From positions 1 through 64,000 of the forward strand of contig JAKVKY010000006.1 in NCBI GenBank assembly GCA_022484685.1: DNA of 64,000 nucleotides. The letters run 5' to 3'. Made by a program: the position numbers and the translations under genes. Of this stretch, positions 60,243 through 64,000 are shown piece after piece. The notes below the pieces were generated by a model that searched no databases, was not told where the DNA came from, and worked only from the letters and a program-made list of their open reading frames with translations. Numbering within the stretch: the stretch's first letter is position 1; every line of letters starts with the position of its first letter. Source of the DNA: Acidaminococcaceae bacterium (GTDB taxonomy: Bacteria; Bacillota; Negativicutes; Acidaminococcales; Acidaminococcaceae).

Positions 60243-61355
60243 ATGATTTTTACATGCGACACGGCCGAATTACATAAAGCCGTCCAAACTGTCATGAGCG
60301 CTATCCCCTCCAAACCCAGCACCCCGATTTTTGGCGGTCTGCACCTGATTGCCGATCACGGTGTCATCGAACTGCAAGGTATGGATATCAGTATGGCCAT
60401 GAGTTTTAAGATTAAAGGCCAGATTGAGGAACCGGGCGAAATTCTTTTAGCTGCCAACCGCTTTGCGGAATTAGTTAAAAATATGAACGGCGAAACCATC
60501 AGCCTGACCCGTAAGGAAGAAGAAAACAGCGTCCGTTTACAATCAGGGAAAGCTGATTTTAAGATCCTGCTGATGAACGTAGCTGATTATCCTAAGTTCC
60601 CGGATTTCAACGCCGATAAAACTTTTACCCTGGCGGATGAGACTGTCAAGGAACTGATTAAGAAAACGGCTTTTGCCTGCTCCAGCGATGCTGCCCGTCC
60701 TCTTTTTACCGGCGTGCTGTGTGAACTGAGCGAAGGCAAGATTACTTTCGTAGGTACCAACACTCACCGTCTGGCTATTAAATCTCTGGCTCATGAAAGT
60801 AAGGAAAATTTAAGCATTATTATTCCGGCGGTAATCTTAAAAGAAATTAATAAGAACCTGAATGGAAAACTGCCGCAGGAAGTAAAAATTTCTTTACTGA
60901 ACAACCAGATCATGGTAGTGATTGATGATTTGATCATCGTTTCCCGTTTGATTGAAGGTAAGTTCCCTGATTATAAAAGGGTTATTCCTCCTTCTTTCTC
61001 CGTCAAGACCAAGGTGAATGTAAAAGATTTAGCCGGCGCCGTACAGCGTGTATCTTTGTGCAGCGGTGACGAGACTGATTACAGCATCATCAAGATTAAG
61101 ATTGACGAAAACGAGCTGACGGTTTTAAGCAGCAGCCCCGATGTAGGTACCGGTGAGGAAAAACTGGCCTGCCATACGGAAGGCGAAAGACTGAACGTGG
61201 CTTTCAACGCTACCTATATCCTGGATATCATGAACAATATTGAGGATGAGGAAGCTACCCTGGAAATGAATAATTCTTTGAGTCCGGTCTGCATCCGTCC
61301 GGTAGGCGAAAAGGATTATACTTACATCGTCACTCCTGTACGGGTGATTTTCTAA
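60243..61355 (+). CDS. dnaN: DNA polymerase III beta sliding clamp
   Basis: 370 residues. Three clamp folds; motifs include GGLHLIADHGVIELQGMDISM, ANRFAELVKNM, TNTHRLAIK (residue ~180), EGKFPDYKRVIP and the terminal pattern ICIRPVGEKDYTYIVTPVRVI. The ring dimer tethers Pol III. The ATG follows AAAGGA. Followed after one base by the S4 gene. Confidence 0.97.
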   Translation: MIFTCDTAELHKAVQTVMSAIPSKPSTPIFGGLHLIADHGVIELQGMDISMAMSFKIKGQIEEPGEILLAANRFAELVKNMNGETISLTRKEEENSVRLQSGKADFKILLMNVADYPKFPDFNADKTFTLADETVKELIKKTAFACSSDAARPLFTGVLCELSEGKITFVGTNTHRLAIKSLAHESKENLSIIIPAVILKEINKNLNGKLPQEVKISLLNNQIMVVIDDLIIVSRLIEGKFPDYKRVIPPSFSVKTKVNVKDLAGAVQRVSLCSGDETDYSIIKIKIDENELTVLSSSPDVGTGEEKLACHTEGERLNVAFNATYILDIMNNIEDEEATLEMNNSLSPVCIRPVGEKDYTYIVTPVRVIF

Positions 61356-61356
61356 G

Positions 61357-61608
61357 ATGAAAACAAAAACTTGTGCGATTACCACGCCTTATATTCCGGC
61401 CACGGCCCTCTTAAAACTGGCCGGGGTGGAAGCAACCGGCGGTCAGGCTGCGGAAGCGATCCTGGCCGGCGAGGTTAAGGTGGACGGTACGGTCATTCAC
61501 GAAAAAAGAAAAAAGATTTATCCCGGCAGCCATGTTATCCTGGCTGACCAGTTAGAAATTGAAGTTGTGGCGGCACACGATGAAGATCACCAACCTCAGG
61601 CTCATTAA
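61357..61608 (+). CDS. S4-domain RNA-binding protein (YaaA/RlbA-like)
   Basis: 83 residues. S4 fold with YIPATALLKLAGVEATGGQAAEAILAGEVKVDGTVIHEKRKKIYPGSHVIL. Standard between dnaN and recF in Firmicutes. RNA-binding; the Bacillus protein is linked to 50S assembly. Overlaps recF by 29 bp. Confidence 0.92.
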   Translation: MKTKTCAITTPYIPATALLKLAGVEATGGQAAEAILAGEVKVDGTVIHEKRKKIYPGSHVILADQLEIEVVAAHDEDHQPQAH

Positions 61609-62710
61609 TTTTCGTAACTATACGCTGACGGAGTTAAACTTTCCGGCGATGATTAACGTTTTTTTTGGGGCTAACGCTCAGGGAAAAACCAATCTTTTGG
61701 AAAGTATTTATTACGGCGCCCTGGGACTTTCCCATCGCACCAGTAATGAAGATGAGCTGGTGCGTTTTCGTTCCGAAGGTTTGGCGGTGCAGGTGCGTTT
61801 TGAAAAAGAGGATACGCCTCACAGCATTCAGATTAAACGTTATCTGGAACAGGAAAAAGTTAAAAAGCTGCTGCTTCTGGATGACAAGAAAATCAGCGCC
61901 CGGGAACATTATGGTTTTTTAAAAGTCATCTTGTTCTCGCCGGAAGATTTAGCCATCATTAAAGGCGATCCGGCACAGCGCCGTCGTTTTCTGGATATGG
62001 GTCTGGCACAGACTGACCCGGTGTATTATGATTTATTGGTGCAGTATAACCGGACTTTGCGGCAGCGCAATAAGCTCTTAAAAAATATCCGGGAAAAAGG
62101 CGCGCCGGAAAATCTGTTAAATACCTGGGATGAGAATCTTAGTCTGCTGGCTGCACAAATTTTACAAAAGCGGCTGGCGAACCTGACTGGTTTTACCACC
62201 TTGACCGGGAAGATTGGCACAGTACTTACCGGCAGTCAGGAAGAACTGACCATCAGGTATAATTTAAAAGCTAATAACGGTGTGTACTTGCAAGTCAACG
62301 CTGAGGATACCAGGGACTGGGCCGAGTTTTATAAGACCAGTCTTAAGGAAAGACGTTTTAAAGATGTGCTGATGGGTTATACGGGTATCGGTATCCACCG
62401 GGACGATTTATTGTTTACCATTAACGGCTACGACAGCAAAGCTTTTGGCAGCCAGGGTCAGAAACGCAGTTATGCTTTGGCCTTAAAATTAGCTCAGCTG
62501 GAATTTATCAAGCAGCAGTGCGGTGAATACCCTGTCCTGCTTTTAGATGATGTGATGAGCGAACTGGATGAAGCCCGCCGCACCCAGCTTTTACATTTTC
62601 TGGACGGACGGGTGCAGACTTTTATCACGGTCAACGACCGCAGCCTGATTCCCAGCCTGGCGGAAACTGCTTATTTTCAAGTACGCGATGGCACTATCGA
62701 GAAAGACTGA
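61580..62710 (+). CDS. recF: DNA repair protein RecF
   Basis: 376 residues. LRLINFRNYTLTELNFPAMINVFFGANAQGKTNLLESI gives Walker A GANAQGKTN near 35; C-terminal GSQGQKRSYALALKLAQLE signature and LLLDDVMSELDEARR Walker B. Loads RecA at gaps. The start at ATG 61580 is chosen (MKITNLRLINFRNY); the in-frame TTG at 61559 extends beyond the family N-terminus. Overlaps the S4 gene. Confidence 0.96.
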   Translation: MKITNLRLINFRNYTLTELNFPAMINVFFGANAQGKTNLLESIYYGALGLSHRTSNEDELVRFRSEGLAVQVRFEKEDTPHSIQIKRYLEQEKVKKLLLLDDKKISAREHYGFLKVILFSPEDLAIIKGDPAQRRRFLDMGLAQTDPVYYDLLVQYNRTLRQRNKLLKNIREKGAPENLLNTWDENLSLLAAQILQKRLANLTGFTTLTGKIGTVLTGSQEELTIRYNLKANNGVYLQVNAEDTRDWAEFYKTSLKERRFKDVLMGYTGIGIHRDDLLFTINGYDSKAFGSQGQKRSYALALKLAQLEFIKQQCGEYPVLLLDDVMSELDEARRTQLLHFLDGRVQTFITVNDRSLIPSLAETAYFQVRDGTIEKD

Positions 62711-62712
62711 TC

Positions 62713-63552
62713 ATGGATAAAGTTACAGGCGTGCTCTTTAAGATGTTAGGCAAGACGAAACTACAGGAAGATCGTTTCCATCTGGAACAAATCCGGCAGA
62801 CCTGGCCGGATTTAGTAGGCAAGGTTTTAGCTAAACATGCTTATCCCAGCCGACTGAGTCGTAGAAGGTTGACGCTTTTTGTAGATACTTCCGGCTGGTC
62901 TTCCGAATTTTTTATCAACCGCCTCTTAATCTTACAAAAAATTAATGAGGCTCTGGGTGAGGAAGTTTTAAAAGATTTGATTCTTATCAAAGGCGAAGTT
63001 GTGAAATCCAAAGCTACCATAACTAAAGCAGCGCCGCTTCCAGAGGTAGAATTAACGCCTGCGGAAGCCAAAGAGGCTTTGCAGGCCTGTCCGGTTTTAG
63101 AAGATCCTGCTTTGGCGGCTAAAGCCAAAGACTTTTTTCTGAAGCAGGCCAGACGAGAAAAACAGTTACGACAGCAGGGTGCGTCCCAATGTTCCCGCTG
63201 TGGCGCTTTTATCAGTAAGGACGAGGAATTATGTCCGGTCTGTAAAAGAGAACTGGAAGAAGAAGCCAGACAGAAACTGGCCCGGCTCTTAGCACAGCAG
63301 CCCTGGCTTACGGAAAATGACGCCAGGAAAATTACCGGTTGTTCCACCTATCTTTATATTTCTGTGAAAGAAAGCTTAAAAGCTTTTTATAACCTGAAGG
63401 TGCGGCAGGAAACTGCTACCGAGGCCGAACAAAGTCTGGCGGTTTGTTTAACGTACAGCCGGCCCCGGGAACGCATTACCGCCCTGGATTATGAGAATGC
63501 CTTAAAGGCCATACGGGGGAAGAAACAACATGTATTTTCAACTAGGAAATAA
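62713..63552 (+). CDS. DUF721 (DciA-like) protein with zinc-ribbon insert
   Basis: 279 residues. N-terminal DUF721/DciA region TWPDLVGKVLAKHAYPSRLSRRRLTLFVDTSGWSSEFFINRLLILQKINEAL. The rest is longer than classical DciA: CSRCGAFISKDEELCPVCKREL near 158-179 forms a 4-Cys zinc ribbon, followed by a helical C-terminus. DciA helps load the replicative helicase. Whether this fusion does so is inference. It overlaps remB by 23 bp. Confidence 0.88.
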   Translation: MDKVTGVLFKMLGKTKLQEDRFHLEQIRQTWPDLVGKVLAKHAYPSRLSRRRLTLFVDTSGWSSEFFINRLLILQKINEALGEEVLKDLILIKGEVVKSKATITKAAPLPEVELTPAEAKEALQACPVLEDPALAAKAKDFFLKQARREKQLRQQGASQCSRCGAFISKDEELCPVCKRELEEEARQKLARLLAQQPWLTENDARKITGCSTYLYISVKESLKAFYNLKVRQETATEAEQSLAVCLTYSRPRERITALDYENALKAIRGKKQHVFSTRK

Positions 63553-63802
63553 CAATATCATCAGGTCGGAAGAAATTATCGGCATCTTTGAAGTTTCCAA
63601 GAAGTACGACCTGGTTAAAAAGATTTGCCAGCCCCGGGGACGGGACATGGAAGTGCGGGATGTGAGCAAGACGGGCAATCATGTCAGCTGTATCATCACG
63701 GACCATGTGATTTATTTGTCCAGCATCTCGGTGCCCACCCTGGTGAAAAGGTTTAAAGCTAAATTTTGGATCGGTGAAGACGATTTTAAAGATGCAAGGT
63801 AA
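63530..63802 (+). CDS. remB: Extracellular matrix regulator RemB (DUF370)
   Basis: 90 residues. MYFQLGNNNIIRSEEIIGIFEVSKKY with VSCIITDHVIYLSSISVPTLVKRF matches RemB/YaaB. Function in Firmicutes is unclear; related RemA is a DNA-binding regulator. Placed before gyrB as in Bacillus. Confidence 0.93.
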   Translation: MYFQLGNNNIIRSEEIIGIFEVSKKYDLVKKICQPRGRDMEVRDVSKTGNHVSCIITDHVIYLSSISVPTLVKRFKAKFWIGEDDFKDAR

Positions 63803-63816
63803 AATGGAGGTTTAGT

Positions 63817-64000
63817 ATGACAGAAACAAAAAAGCCGCAAGAGGTAGTCACAGAGATGACCGCTGCGGAAAAAGCCAAACTGGAAGCCAAGCAGAAAGAA
63901 AAGTTTGAAGCGGTGGAAGAAGAGATTGTGGAAGCCACCACTGTCAGCGAAGCGTACGATGCCAACAAGATTCAGGTGCTGGAAGGACTGGAAGCAGTCC
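63817..64000 (+). CDS. gyrB: DNA gyrase subunit B, N-terminal fragment (cut by window end)
   Basis: 61 codons visible. YDANKIQVLEGLEAV at residues 47-61 is the conserved start of the GyrB ATPase domain. It is preceded by a 46-residue acidic/Lys-rich extension (MTETKKPQEVVTEMTAAEKAKLE...) that most GyrB lack. The ATG has GGAGG 7 nt upstream. The rest is outside the window. Confidence 0.92.
   Translation, partial: MTETKKPQEVVTEMTAAEKAKLEAKQKEKFEAVEEEIVEATTVSEAYDANKIQVLEGLEAV

Noticed and set aside
1-64000. Prophage, rRNA or tRNA genes
   Set aside because: No phage structural or integrase genes and no cloverleaf or rRNA sequence were noticed, but tRNA detection by eye is limited.

Overview
The window is a chromosomal segment of a diderm Firmicute (class Negativicutes). 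The closest fit appears to be the Acidaminococcales (Acidaminococcus/Phascolarctobacterium type), but this is inferred from gene content only. The Firmicutes-type replication-origin cluster (rpmH-rnpA-yidD-yidC-jag-mnmE-mnmG-rsmG-noc-parA-parB on one side, dnaA-dnaN-S4-recF-DUF721-remB-gyrB on the other) occurs together with a classical type V autotransporter whose beta-barrel needs an outer membrane. Peptide and branched-chain amino-acid uptake genes are prominent, as expected of an amino-acid fermenter. Start codons are often TTG or GTG behind G-rich Shine-Dalgarno sequences.

Layout. 1-5 kb: Fe-dependent alcohol dehydrogenase, FMN reductase, metallo-beta-lactamase-fold hydrolase, fumarylacetoacetase-family enzyme. 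5-13.4 kb: a dipeptide/oligopeptide ABC operon with two paralogous binding proteins and an M29-like aminopeptidase. 13.6-18 kb: PHP phosphatase, YchF, CrcB under a fluoride riboswitch, and a soluble hybrid histidine kinase. 18-24.4 kb: a 1495-residue autotransporter divergent from a membrane-anchored LuxR-type regulator. 24.6-28.4 kb: M48 protease, DUF362 lipoprotein, ferredoxin-like aldo/keto reductase. 28.7-31.8 kb: D,D-carboxypeptidase, an acquired RelB/YoeB toxin-antitoxin cassette and an IS3-family element. 32-40.3 kb: radical SAM protein, an internally deleted aldo/keto reductase, a TMEM175-like channel, HxlR and MFS genes, and an exported hydrolase cluster beside a LysR regulator. 40.4-47.4 kb: a complete liv operon with two binding proteins and a CBS-ACT protein. 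48-64 kb: the parAB/oriC region, ending inside gyrB.

How the parts act together. DnaA boxes flank dnaA, and three parS sites are present: two near parA/parB and one about 45 kb away. These define the origin and its segregation machinery. Both uptake operons have stem-loop terminators between binding-protein and permease genes, which would give excess binding protein. The signal least explained by known features is a family of five 120-145 bp intergenic hairpin elements. They share a conserved core, and their stems are kept by compensatory changes; two of them start only a few bases after a stop codon. A different large nested hairpin lies at 25963-26133.
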